Assembly (NCBI GenBank): GCA_015179025.1
Contig: WHUX01000095.1
Coordinates: forward strand, 1-64,000
Direction of reading: 5' to 3'
Origin: Terfezia claveryi
Taxonomy: Eukaryota; Ascomycota; Pezizomycetes; Pezizales; Pezizaceae
Length of the DNA: 64,000 bases
In this document: positions 1-9,460 of the stretch, one piece after another
Position numbering within the stretch: the stretch's first letter is position 1
How the letters are laid out: each line of letters opens with the position of its first letter
The notes under the pieces: model-generated
Told to the model about the DNA's origin: nothing
The model's input: the letters and a program-made list of their open reading frames with translations, nothing else
Database searches by the model: none
Program-made: the position numbers and the translations under genes

Positions 1-289
1 TTAGGTAAGTTCGCGATAGGTTAGTGTCATCGAGGACATACTGAAGCTTGGAACTCTATAAAAGAGGCCGGTCCCTCCTGCCTATTTCCTTTCCTCTTTT
101 TCTTCACGATACCTAGTTCTATGCCATCTCATTTGACATCAAGTCCTGCTCATGCCTCCTAATCACGTACACCTCCTCCACCTTGTCAACCTTGACCTCC
201 TCCAACTTTTTTACCCTGCCCTCAATCCGGGTTCGATAACTCCTCAAAATTCAGAAAAAAAGCAGGATGATTCCCTGCACGAGATTCTA

Positions 290-630
290 GAGGAATCCAG
301 CACTTGGATCTGCCACCTAGGTCCGGAGGTCCGATGCCCTGTACCTCCTCCAAGGTACATCTTGGTTGGCCCCATGCTGTTTCCGCGGAAACCCCACAGA
401 GGATGACCCCCAGAAAAGAGAGAGGAATCCAGCACTTGGTTCTGCCACCTGGGTCCGGAGGTCCAATGCCCTGTACCTCCCCCAAGGTACATCTTGGTTG
501 GCCCCACGCTGTTTCCGCGGCAACCCCACAGAGGATGACCCTCAGAAAAGAGAGGAATCCAGCACTTGGTTCTGCCACCTGGGGTCAGGTGGTCAGATGC
601 TATGTATCTCCCTCAGGTACATACATAGGC
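290..630. repeat. About 131-bp tandem repeat, two full units and a partial third
   Basis: Units start at about 290, 422 and 552 with GAGGAATCCAGCACTTGG. Spacing is 132 and 130 bp and identity is high by eye. Each unit carries a short module resembling GATGCCCTGTACCTCC. The third unit runs into the left inverted repeat of the DUF3435 element, where a related string (GATGCTATGTATCTCC) occurs. The several overlapping open frames here exist only because the unit has few stops; I see no gene. Confidence 0.85.
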
Positions 631-790
631 ACATATCGCCTCTTACCCTCCAGCCGACGGGGATTGGGTAATTGAAGTGAAGGAATAGGGTGGGATTTGC
701 GCAGTGAATGCGTCTTTTAAATCATAAATAGTTTGGCTATCCCCTGTGGCCTTTAGCAACACTTGGAGGAGTGGTATGTTTTTGATATGG
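594..790 (+). repeat. Left arm of a long imperfect inverted repeat flanking the DUF3435 relic
   Basis: Read in order, this segment holds GATGCTATGTATCTCCCT, AGGCACATAT, CGCCTCTTACCCTC, GTGGGATTTG, GTGAATGCGTCTTTT, ATCATAAATAG, GGCTATCCCCTGTGGC and AACACTTGGAGGAGT. The same strings in the same order occur on the reverse strand at 4298-4705. The pairing is collinear but interrupted by insertions on the right side. The match is by eye; no alignment was run. Confidence 0.75.
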
Positions 791-794
791 CGTG

Positions 795-1262
795 ACTTTG
801 CATTTTTAGGGACTCTTTCACGATTCGTGACGCACTATTGCTCACGATTCTTGAACACTCTGATATGAGAGATCCTTTATGATTCGTGAACAACTTCGCA
901 TTTTTAGGGACCTTTCACAATTAAAAAAATCCACCACGAATGCAATATGGCATTTTTACCTGTGCTTAGTCATAGTAAAATTTCCATCAAACATAAGATC
1001 TTGAGCGAGTTCGCATTTTTAGGAACTCTTTCATGATTCGTGACGCACTTTGATTCTAAAAATTCACCACGAATGCAATATGGCATTTTTACCTGTGCTT
1101 AGTCATAGTTGGTACCAACGAGGTTCCATCAGCCAAGCAAGCGGTGCCGACCATGACTAACGTCCGCACAGCAAACAAATTGTTCCTTACCGGTAGCTCT
1201 TGCTTTATGAGAATTCGTAAACGACTTCGCATTTTTAGGGATTTTTAGGGACTCTTTCACAA
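795..1262. repeat. Dispersed direct repeats with a TCACGATTCGTGA palindrome
   Basis: The string TTCGCATTTTTAGG followed by (A/G)ACTCTTTCA recurs near 798, 891, 1008 and 1227. Several copies are followed by TCACGATTCGTGA or a one-base variant, a 13-bp palindrome. A second unit (CACCACGAATGCAATATGGC and about 25 bp after it) is present at about 932 and 1064. It lies just inside the left inverted repeat, so it may be the subterminal region of the element. Function is not evident. Confidence 0.7.
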
Positions 1263-2404
1263 TAATGAATACTCCGATATGAGAGATCCTATTATGAAAC
1301 TTTGTGTACAAGCCACAGCCACATGCCACAATGGGCAAAATTGGTACTGTAGATTTATAATCTTGTACTGAAATACTACATTCAGAAGGTAAAGCATGCC
1401 GATCTCCATGTATTGGAAGTACACCACAAATTGTTGTTTCACAATCTCTACTAATATCTAATCTAGGGAACATCAACAATATAAAACTGGTATTACTGGA
1501 GTAGATATGTATTGGAAACAAGCTTAGTTGGTATCATTATACATTTCTCATGCCATGGTATTACTCCGTAAAAATAATCAAGTAAGCAACTGATTGAAAT
1601 AGTTCCAGCCAAACCTCCATATCAAGCTGATTTAACATTCCCCACACTTCCTCTCGCAGAAATTCTTTGTAATGAGATCCGCCTTCAAGCTGTCGAATTA
1701 GGTTTTTGACACTCTGGGTCTTGAGTACCTTTTTGGCATAGCTGAAATGAATCTTGGCTGCCAGAATGTTGGTTTCGTAATGCCATTCGCAAGTATAATA
1801 ATCCTCATCCTCATTTTAGAAATTGTTGCTATATCCCCCCATCTACGGCCCCACCAGCTGCTCCATATTGGCCGTTGGCTGGGGTACAGCCGGCAGGGAC
1901 CGGGATACCTTGCAGTCGAGCCATTCCGTATCCATGGGAATTGGGCGGCGCCATAGCACTCTGAATCTTGGACGTCAAGTGGAAATTGCTGCTGGGTCTA
2001 TACCCTATGACAACGGAATTTTCGTGAGTTAAAACGTAAAATATACTAAGTGCTACCACAATATTAGATTCCAATACATTGGGAAGGAAACAAATGACCA
2101 ACCTTGAAGGTGGCTCATGTGACAAAATTGAAAAAACGACTAAGAACAGAATGAGATGAACAAAACAATATATCGAAACAAATAGAAGGTTATCGGTATC
2201 CGTATTATCGGATATGCAAGGAGGTATGCAAGTTATCATATTATTGTGGGGAAATGATGGATTATCTGCTGATTTTTAAATGTCTGCAGTGCGCATCGTC
2301 TGTAGTGCGCATCAGCCCCGCAAAGCCACGGACGTCAATGAAATGGTAAATCACACCCATATAAGACTACAGATTACACCTCATCATTTATCAAACGTAA
2401 ACAA
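1263..2404. other. No recognisable gene between subterminal repeats and DUF3435 relic
   Basis: Open frames here (for example minus 1129-1521 and 1829-2239) show no family I recognise, and several lack ATG starts. The stretch at about 1840-2010 is richer in G+C than its surroundings and could be an exon remnant on the minus strand (Gly/Ala/Pro-rich), but I cannot support a model. Confidence 0.4.
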
Positions 2405-4206
2405 CATGATGACTGAGTTTCGATCTCCTAGCTACTATGAACAGCTTGAGAGGGCTATACAAACAGATGGGGTTCCGAACATATGTCCCAGCAACTGAAA
2501 AACAACTCAAGGTAGTTGAAACCGCATGGCTTAGGTACGAACCATAACTATGTACTAGAATGAAACTTATGATATACAGATACTTGAAATATCGGGACTT
2601 AGATGCAGCCAAATACAGTTCGTATCTTACCGAATGTGGCTCTGCTCAAATTATAGCTTCCTTACATGGATATGCGATTCTCGAATATATCTGAATCAAC
2701 GCTTAGAACCATGTGGAGCTACTTTCGGATGTACATCAAACACCAGAAAATATCATTGCCATTTGATGTCACAAAGCAAGTAAACGACTATGTGAATTTC
2801 CAATTAAGGCCATGGTTGAAACCCCCCAAGCCAAAGCCAGTCTGCAAATTGGACGATTTTCGTAAGCTTTGGAATTCATTTGGACCTTCGCTACATTCTC
2901 ACATGCACGACTCCGTATTCAGTGTGCTCTCTTGATTCAACTTTTGGCCTATACTGCGTCCCATCCAAGCTCAGTTGTTGATGGCGATTACAAGTTTGGG
3001 GGAATTAAATATCAGGATTGCCGACTCATCTGGGTGGCTGTGGGGGATCAGAGCGAATGGCGTCTTGATATTACAGCTCGAAAATCTAAGGGGAGCTCTC
3101 CTAAGATATTCACTTTATATAACCAAGTACCTCTGATATACTGCCCTGTAGTATTGTTTCTTGCATTGGCATTTAGGGATCAGGCATTTGTGGCCGTGAC
3201 TTGCCCAACTCAGCTCCAAGAGCTCAAAATACCAAATGCCAAGAATTCTCTCGAGTTGAGGTTGAAGCTCTCGGTGTTAGACAAATGTCTTTTTAGGAAA
3301 GTCACGAAACCAGGTGCAGTGACGGAGGGAGAATTCACTGCGAACGACCTTCGTGAGCAGCTTAAGCAGTTGTGCATTGGAGCAGGTTTCCCTGTGATTG
3401 CAACACCTTATGCGTTCTAAAGAGGCGCAGCGAATATGCTTGAGGGTAAGTTCTTTCATTGGGCAATCCTTGAGCCTGGACTGATGCTCATAGGCATTGC
3501 TACGAGCGCACAAAGAAACCAGATTTTGGGACATCACGATAGCGCTGTATTCGAACAATACTATATATCCCAAAATGTTGGGGTGGATACACAAGCGGCC
3601 TATCTCCGAAAAGAGCTACAGAGAAATACTGTAGATATATCTCTCGGAATGGATCATACGGCCCCCCGGGAGCTAACTAAAGATGAAGTAAAGAAGGTTG
3701 AGAGAACACCATGGATACGAGAGGTTCAGGCGGAGCTTGACAGTTATACGGCTGAGTTGGTTAGGGTATACAGGGATACACGTTACGCACCCACAAATAT
3801 GAGGCAGAGGAGGTCCCGATTAGCCAAAAAGCTTTGTGCAAGGATGAAGGCGGAAAGTGCGAGAGTACTGGAGCAGGCTCGGCAAGCTCACTTCAAGACA
3901 TCTGACGATAAGGCAATTAAATCACAACTGGAGGGGGAAGTGCAGGAGGACCCAGGCGAGCGCGAGTTCACCTTACCAGCAGGGATACGTGAAATGTTCG
4001 AGAAAGGCCTGTTCTATGAACTGGCAGTAGCGCTGTCCGCTTTAGAGGAAGCCCTCAAGTTTGAGAAAACAAAGACAAAAAAGGCTGGAAGACGAGAAGC
4101 CATAAATCCTTCACCCGTAAAAGGAAGCGATGATGATGACGATCATGATGACGATGACGGTGGTAAGCGATGGACTTATTTTTCAGATAATGAATGGAGG
4201 TGGTAG
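2405..4206 (+). pseudogene. DUF3435 tyrosine recombinase (Starship-captain family), degraded
   Basis: The product would be a tyrosine-recombinase-like integrase of the DUF3435 (PF11917) family, which includes the captains of Starship elements as well as many shorter orphan copies. Recognisable blocks in order are: TYVPATEKQLKVVETAWLRY (about 2480), ISESTLRTMWSYFRMY (about 2690), ALLIQLLAYTASHP (about 2930), RRG-like AANMLEG (3421-3445) and ILGHHDSAVFEQYY (3525-3560), which holds the H..Y end of the catalytic core. A 48-bp in-frame GT-AG intron at 3446-3493 splices cleanly. The acidic tail runs to 4206. Damage: a TAA near 2546, a frame change near 2660, a one-base frameshift at about 2870-2876 (KLW then EFIWTFATFSHAR), and TAA at 3418-3420 exactly where the catalytic Arg-Arg-Gly is expected. 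It lies between long inverted repeats (594-790 and 4298-4705). Family assignment rests on recalled family patterns and is firm; mobility is presumably lost. Confidence 0.85.
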
Positions 4207-4297
4207 AAATTGGATGCATGTGTTATCGTATTCTTAGCAATAACACATCGTGATATTTTTAGGGTACTACTATTTATAACTCTGTATACAAGAACAT

Positions 4298-4705
4298 GTA
4301 CCACAAACTCCTCCAAGTGTTAGATTGCAGGGCTAAAAGCCACAGGGGATAGCCAACTCCTCCGTGGGTACTACTATTTATGATTTGAATTTTCACAAGC
4401 CTGTAGATCCTGAATTATGAGCTCCAAGTGTTCATCGTAGTGTTCCTTTTGAGCCCCCAAGTGTCAATAGGGCGGCTCAAAGGAACACTACGATGAACAC
4501 TTGGAGCTCATAATGCAGGAGTTACAAATCAAAAAGACGCATTCACCACACAAATCCCACCGTGTTCCTTCATATCCCAATCTTCGGTTCCCAGTCCCCA
4601 CACTTAGCTGAGGGTAAGAGGCTCGGCTGAGGGTAAGAGGCTAGGCTGAGGGTAAGAGGCATAAGAGGCTAATGTGTGCCTAGGGAGGTACAGAGCATCT
4701 TATCA
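4298..4705 (-). repeat. Right arm of the inverted repeat flanking the DUF3435 relic
   Basis: On the reverse strand this reads GATGCTCTGTACCTCCCT, AGGCACACATTA, GCCTCTTACCCTCAGC, GTGGGATTTG, GTGAATGCGTCTTTT, then after an inserted hairpin ATCATAAATAG, GGCTATCCCCTGTGGC and AACACTTGGAGGAGT, matching 594-790. It is longer than the left arm because of the hairpin (about 4407-4515) and because an 18-bp unit (GGCTGAGGGTAAGAGGCT) is triplicated at about 4608-4662. Confidence 0.75.
4407..4515. repeat. Large near-perfect hairpin inside the right inverted repeat
   Basis: The left arm (about 4409-4453) and right arm (about 4469-4513) are reverse complements over roughly 45 bp, with one extra T and one substitution. 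They share GAGCTCCAAGTGTTCATCGT. The loop is about 15 bp. It has no counterpart in the left inverted repeat, so it is either a later insertion of a foldback element or a local inverted duplication. Confidence 0.85.
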
Positions 4706-4934
4706 AAAATTTCTCATCCACACATACTGCTATCACGATCAAAATGGTTCTAATATAAACATTTTTTAGAAATCAAGGCTGCTAGGTAAACGCATAAAAA
4801 AAATTCTAGAATTAAGAAAGAAGTTCATAGTCTCTTCTCTGATTTTTTGCACAAAAATGGCATAAGATTCATAACGTCGGCATCCTTCAATAAGTCTCTG
4901 GATTTCTGCCCTAAGAATCACAAGTATGAAACAT

Positions 4935-5467
4935 CTATGCCAACGGTGGACACAAGTCTCCATTTCTACTGTATAGAAGTTGGAAATAATACTGGATCTG
5001 CTCATCCGACATTCTTGCAATAATTTCCTCAGCTGTAGTAAGTGTATTTGTTGGTTCTTCTGGGATAGCGGCTGGGGTAGCGGCAGAGGTAGCGGCTGGG
5101 GTAGCAGCTGAAGTAGTGGTTGAGGCAGAGGTAACGGTTATTGCTGCCTCAGATGTAGCGGCTGGGGTAGCGGCTGAGGTAGGCTCTCCAATAGTTGAGG
5201 AAGAGGCAACGGGTTTGTTGTGTTGTGCAAACCAGAGTATTGACTCAGCAAAATCTTCCGCCTCAGATGTAGCGGCTGGGGTAGCGGCTGAGGTAGGCTC
5301 TCCAATGGTTGAGGAAGAGGCAACGGGTTTATTGTGTTGTGCAAACCAGAGTATTGACTCAGCAAAATCTTCCGCCTGAAATAGTTAGCTAAATCTCAAA
5401 TTTTGAGGTAGATGACAAATACCAGGTGTTTGAAGTTTGGATCCACAACAAAACTCTCTTTCCCCAT
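4935..5467 (-). CDS. Unrecognised protein with a duplicated 38-residue segment; exons 5467-5423 and 5375-4935
   Basis: I do not recognise this protein. Splicing a 47-bp intron (5376-5422; donor GTATTT, branch-like GCTAAC, acceptor TTTCAG) joins MGKESFVVDPNFKHL in phase 0 to an exon with two nearly identical 38-aa units. Each unit begins AEDFAESILWFAQHNKP, followed by a Ser/Thr/Ala/Pro stretch. A low-complexity Thr/Ala/Pro region, then EEIIARMSDEQIQYYFQLLY, lead to TAG at 4935. The DNA repeat unit is 114 bp (about 5146 and 5260). The minus strand gives varied, protein-like sequence, while the plus strand gives only Ala/Val-rich frames, so I chose minus. The ATG at 5467 directly follows a possible acceptor (TTATTCAG), so an upstream exon may exist. 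The model is tentative. Confidence 0.45.
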
Positions 5468-6082
5468 CTGAATAATTGTATAAAGAGTAGAAAGAAGATA
5501 GAATTGGTTATCCTGATTTTTTTTTTAATTTGAGAATTGGCAGATGGCTTTGTCCCAACAACAGCTGGCTTTGATCGCAATATATACAATGAGTAAATGA
5601 GTTCAGGTATTTCTGGTGAATGAGGTGTCACAAGCGTAAATCATGCCAATGAGAAAATGGAGTATGAACATGCGTGAATGCGTGAATGAGGTGTCATGCG
5701 TCAATGAGGTGTCTCATACTAAGTGCCGTGAATGGGTGTTACTTACCGTGAATGGTTGTTACTTAAATTCTTACCCCCAATATAAAAACAAAATATCCAA
5801 TGCCCGAGTATCATATGCGGCATTGACATTTGTTGGTAGATGCGTGAATTATGCGAATATGAACATGCGTGAATCACGCTAGAATGCGTCAATGAGGATA
5901 AGCGAGCTCAGAGCGGTATGAGGTTACTCCCAACAAAACAAAATATACCTCAGACATATTTGTAGTAAATGCTCACCTCTGCTGTCGTTGCTTTTTGCGC
6001 AGGGTATATACATACGTATTCTTATCTAAAATAATCCAGCATAGTACGGTAGGTACCGGGCTAATTATCTTTTACCTCCCTA
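5468..6082. other. Spacer with GTGAATG/GCGTGAAT short repeats, no gene seen
   Basis: Between about 5640 and 5890 the strings GCGTGAAT, GCGTCAATGAGG and TGAGGTGTC recur in scattered fashion. A minus-strand frame at 5389-5631 overlaps the intron and possible upstream exon of the previous gene. Nothing else is recognisable. Confidence 0.4.
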
Positions 6083-6219
6083 CAGGAGTGACCGCTTAAT
6101 GGGATGGATGGCTCAATGGGATACGCAAAAATTAGATACAAATTCAGTACGAGCTTGTCAACCAGCTTGGGCTAGGTTATCCCATTGAGCCATCCATCCC
6201 ATTGAGCGGTCACTCGCTG
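6083..6219. mobile_element. 137-bp MITE-like inverted-repeat element, TA-flanked
   Basis: The termini read CAGGAGTGACCGCT and, on the reverse strand, CAGCGAGTGACCGCT. Arms of about 39 bp (6083-6122 and 6179-6219) are near-perfect reverse complements around a 56-bp core. It is flanked by TA (6081-6082 and 6220-6221), as expected for a Tc1/mariner/pogo-type insertion. It is non-coding. CAG-ended termini with TA duplication suggest a pogo-like driver; that is inference. Confidence 0.8.
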
Positions 6220-6539
6220 TACCTATCTAATCGTATTCTACATATGCACTGAAAAATCATTTTTTTCTGCTTCCCACTGGAAAGCTGTTCCGCCTAGTAA
6301 AGACCAATCTGCACAGCATGTTCTGCTTAGCGCCTTCCTACATCCTTTGTTACCTTTCGGGAAATTTCCCTTTGCAGTGTAATTAACGGATACCTATATT
6401 CCCAGATCCAGCTTGCTGCAAAGGCAAGGGTTCAGACAAGGTAATACAAGCCATTCCACCCCGCATCTTCCTCTCCTCCCATTGTTGTTATGTTGGTATA
6501 GTTGAGTTATTATCAATATGGCAATACGGTACCACTATC

Positions 6540-7018
6540 ATGTCTCCATCTTCATCCACTTCACCACTTCCGGTGGAATGTCCAAGCTCGGTTGCATCTC
6601 CATGGACAAGACCAATAACCAACAGTGGGAAGCGACCCTCCAAAAAAGAAGTATCCGATTCGATGGGTATTGATGAATCTGCTTATGGCTTCTTGATGGT
6701 AAGCCACTCCAAATATGATGACCTTATGAGTCTGACAGAGCTTAGAGTCTGGCCACAAATGTCCTTGTGGGGCAAATTCGAGCAAACAAACACCTTGCTG
6801 ACACCAATCGCTGGAGTAACATCCATGGTCAACAGAAAATCGAAGTTTACAATGCCTTCTCCCAAAAGGTAGCGGACGAATTGAAAACACGACCAGACCG
6901 CAATGAGATAGAGGAGTATCTCAAAGATCAAGGGATTGTCAATTTTTTCACAAAGGAAGGTTGGGTTTTAGCGAGAAAACGTTTGAAAATTGATGGGCAG
7001 ATTCATGTAGAGAATTAA
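6540..7018 (+). CDS. Unrecognised 143-aa protein; exons 6540-6698 and 6746-7018
   Basis: I do not recognise a named family. Exon 1 is Ser/Pro/Thr-rich and ends ...DESAYGFLM. Removing a 47-bp intron (6699-6745, GTAAGC...TTAG) continues in phase as SLATNVLVGQIRANKHLADT, then a mixed-charge segment with EVYNAFSQKVADELK and EEYLKDQGIVNFF. This gives 143 aa ending TAA at 7018. Without splicing, exon 1 reads into a short unlikely tail (MVSHSKYDDLMS...), while the second exon has good coding character. No signal peptide or membrane segment is visible. Residues 55-143 look like a small helical domain. Confidence 0.55.
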
Positions 7019-7099
7019 TCAACCCCACCTCCACTTTTCGCAATTTTCCCCACTCATATCTTCACTCCATATTCGTGATTCAATAAATTCACACATGAG

Positions 7100-7300
7100 A
7101 TGATGGGATCGGTTTTAGCAAAATTGTTGATCACAAAAACACCTCCAAGAGCTTCTGCTTCAGTCGCATGGCTATGCGCTTCTGCTGCCTTTACTTCCAT
7201 TGCTGCTTCCAAGCCCTATGTCGTAGGCGCATCCGCAGTCTTCTTGAAGTCTCTTGTTGGTATTCAGGAGGATATTGCGGATCTATATGCTAAAGAATAG
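7100..7300 (+). CDS. Possible 66-aa small ORF, unsupported
   Basis: ATG-initiated frame rich in Ala/Ser with one hydrophobic stretch (SASVAWLCASAAFTSIAAS), starting 81 bp after the end of the preceding gene. It might be a small membrane protein or an in-frame piece of that gene's 3' region. There is no homology or splice evidence; it is listed so that it is not lost. Confidence 0.2.
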   Translation: MMGSVLAKLLITKTPPRASASVAWLCASAAFTSIAASKPYVVGASAVFLKSLVGIQEDIADLYAKE

Positions 7301-7481
7301 AGGGACATTCTGGAGGCAGGCCAAATGTCAGTGTTAAAATCTCACATCATAAAAAAATGTTTATGAGGTAGCAAAACAAATACTTTGAAATAATCCAGTA
7401 CAGTACATAGGTACCGGTAGCTAGGGATGGGATCCAATCAATAATTGCAAATTTATTTTTTAAAATAACCTAATGACCTGC

Positions 7482-7597
7482 AATGCAACCAATTACCCCC
7501 CAGTGGCTGCAGTTAATATTAGCACGATCGATACCAACCATTTGGTTAGTATCGATCCTACTTATATTAACTACAGCCACTAAGGGGTAATTGTTGT
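7482..7597. mobile_element. About 115-bp inverted-repeat element (MITE-like)
   Basis: The left arm runs CAACCAATTACCCCCCAGTG. The right arm read in reverse runs CAACAATTACCCCTTAGTGG. Pairing extends inward about 50 bp to a GATCGATAC core on each side. It is non-coding. A target duplication could not be fixed with certainty. Confidence 0.65.
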
Positions 7598-7648
7598 GTT
7601 TGATAATAAAGGGTGGTACTAAAACGGAGATGGAAAGGTCCAAAACAG

Positions 7649-7697
7649 TTTGTCTGGTTGGCACAAGCCTCTCGTCTTGTGCCAACCAGACTACAAA
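7649..7697. repeat. Short perfect hairpin of the TCTGGTTGGCACAAG family
   Basis: GTCTGGTTGGCACAAG and its exact reverse complement CTTGTGCCAACCAGAC surround an 8-base loop. The same half-site recurs singly at many places in the window (see findings), so this looks like the minimal, head-to-head form of a dispersed element terminus. Confidence 0.8.
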
Positions 7698-7699
7698 AT

Positions 7700-9076
7700 A
7701 CGTTCTATATACTCGCTTGCTCATCTGGGGGCTTATAAGCTCGCTAGCTTGTAGGGAGGCTTATAAGCTCATTGGAGTGCTTATGAGCTCATTCACTTAC
7801 ATAGAAGCTTCCATCGGCTGGAGGATATGGAGGTACTGCTGCATGATACTATAGGTTGACCCACCATCCTTGGGAGATTCATGGAGGTATCTTGTCATTG
7901 CCAGTGAGAGCGGCCGTTGTTCTTGCCAGCAGCTGCACAACAACCTCATGCCCCTTCTCAGCCGCCCAGCATGCCCTATTTCCAGTGGCTCTATCCTCCG
8001 CATCGGTCCCCCCCTCCTCCTTCTCTTCTTCTTCTTCTTCTCCCCGTCGTACATCACGAGATATACACCAAATGGACTCCATTATTTGACATCGGTGAAG
8101 TCTCCCTTTGCCGCCTCTAGAAGCATTATCTTCCCCAAATGGAAGCAGAATAAGTTTTCACATAAAGCACAAGCATTTCCGGAGTGCCACTGATGTGCCG
8201 CGTGTTGTTCCAACTATAGTATATACACTACCCTTCAAAGTAATCTGCTGCAGTATTTTCTTCATCAAACTTAAATGGCGTGTGATGTCCCATACTCCCA
8301 CCTTCTCTTGTACTGACACTCCCCCTCCTTCCCTCGCACAATGTTTAGCAACAACCACCATGAGTTTAAAAAAGTAGTGAAGGAACCGAGAGTCTGTCAT
8401 TTCCAGAGGGGGCAGATGTTTTCACATTTCCGGAGGGGGCAGACGTTTTCACCCACGGCATGGTACTTTAGTCGCAAAAGCACTATAGTGCAACTCAAAA
8501 GATAGTATCTGTGCTGTAAATTTCCCCCAATAGTTTAAAAGTTTGAAAATGGTGTGTTTGGCTGGTGGAGGTCATTGTTGTGCTGGATTCGAAACTGGGT
8601 CCATAGAGACTCCTCGTCAAGCGGTAGATAAATATGTTGTTTCAAAAGTAGTGAAGGAACCGAGGAGCCCGTCATTTCCGGGGGGGGCAGACGGAGGCTC
8701 TATAAGATACCTTTGCAACGCAATTGATAAAAATGGTGTGTTTGGAAGACTCGGTAGTATTTGGGATTTGATGTTGTTTTACCAATAGGTCGGAACAGTT
8801 GGGTTGAGATGGTAGTTCTTGAGTTAATGGCATTGGTGAGAATCAGTCCATTATATTTTTTCCAGATTTTTCACCGTGTAGGCAGGTTCTAATTTTGTCT
8901 GTAGAAGGCTCGGTATGGCCTAGTTTGATTCGGAGCTGTCCAGAGACATTAGGATTAAAAAAATATTTTTTGTATAGAGGAAGCTGCATTATTCGTATAG
9001 CATGGGAATCTTGCACGCTTGCAATACAGAAATCCACAGTTGTTTATTCGATGTGTCGACTAGTCCGACTGGAGTG
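7700..9076. other. Non-coding stretch with a two-copy dispersed repeat at 8366-8760
   Basis: AGTAGTGAAGGAACCGAG followed by GTCATTTCC-GGGGGCAGA occurs at about 8370 and about 8647. GGTGTGTTTGG follows each copy at a different distance (about 8551 and 8734). The GGGGGCAGA-GTTTTCAC module is itself doubled at about 8405-8452. A TCTTC microsatellite lies at about 8020-8045. Open frames here have no recognisable products. Confidence 0.5.
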
Positions 9077-9343
9077 TGTTAGGGGCGAGCTAGCGATCAC
9101 GGTGATATCTGTCGGAATATCGATATATAGGGATAAAATCACTTGCTCGGGCCTAACTGGGTGCACAGTGCGAAGAATAGTAGCTTCATTCAAAGTAACC
9201 CAGCGATACAAAACTTCGCTCGAGTCTTAGAGAGTAATAACTAGATACAAGAAGTGGGCATATATATAGGAAAGCGGGGTTGACTTCAGGCCACCCACCA
9301 TCGGGTGAATGCCAGCCCGGTCTGCATAATCTCAGCCGTAACA
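9077..9343. repeat. 5' long terminal repeat
   Basis: 267 bp, TGTTAGGGG...CCGTAACA. It is the first copy of a pair with 10405-10671 and contains a TATATATAGG stretch near its 3' part (about 9258-9270) that could serve as a promoter TATA. Confidence 0.93.
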
Positions 9344-9460
9344 GTACTCCCCCTCTGCTAGAGGGCGTCCCGACCGACCAACTTCACCATCCCTCTGATC
9401 CACGTGCTCATGTTTTCGGCATAGACAATGGGGCGTGTTCCGTGCGTTTGGTCAACCCCG

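Noticed and set aside
594..4705. Start of a giant Starship running beyond the captain
   Set aside because: The inverted repeats close the unit at about 4.7 kb, and no typical Starship cargo (DUF3723, ferric reductase, patatin-like or NLR genes in order) follows. The TPR relic at 18 kb is too isolated to count.
5116..5379. Plus-strand Ala/Val-rich repeat frame
   Set aside because: The minus strand of the same DNA gives varied, intron-supported coding sequence; the plus frame is its shadow.
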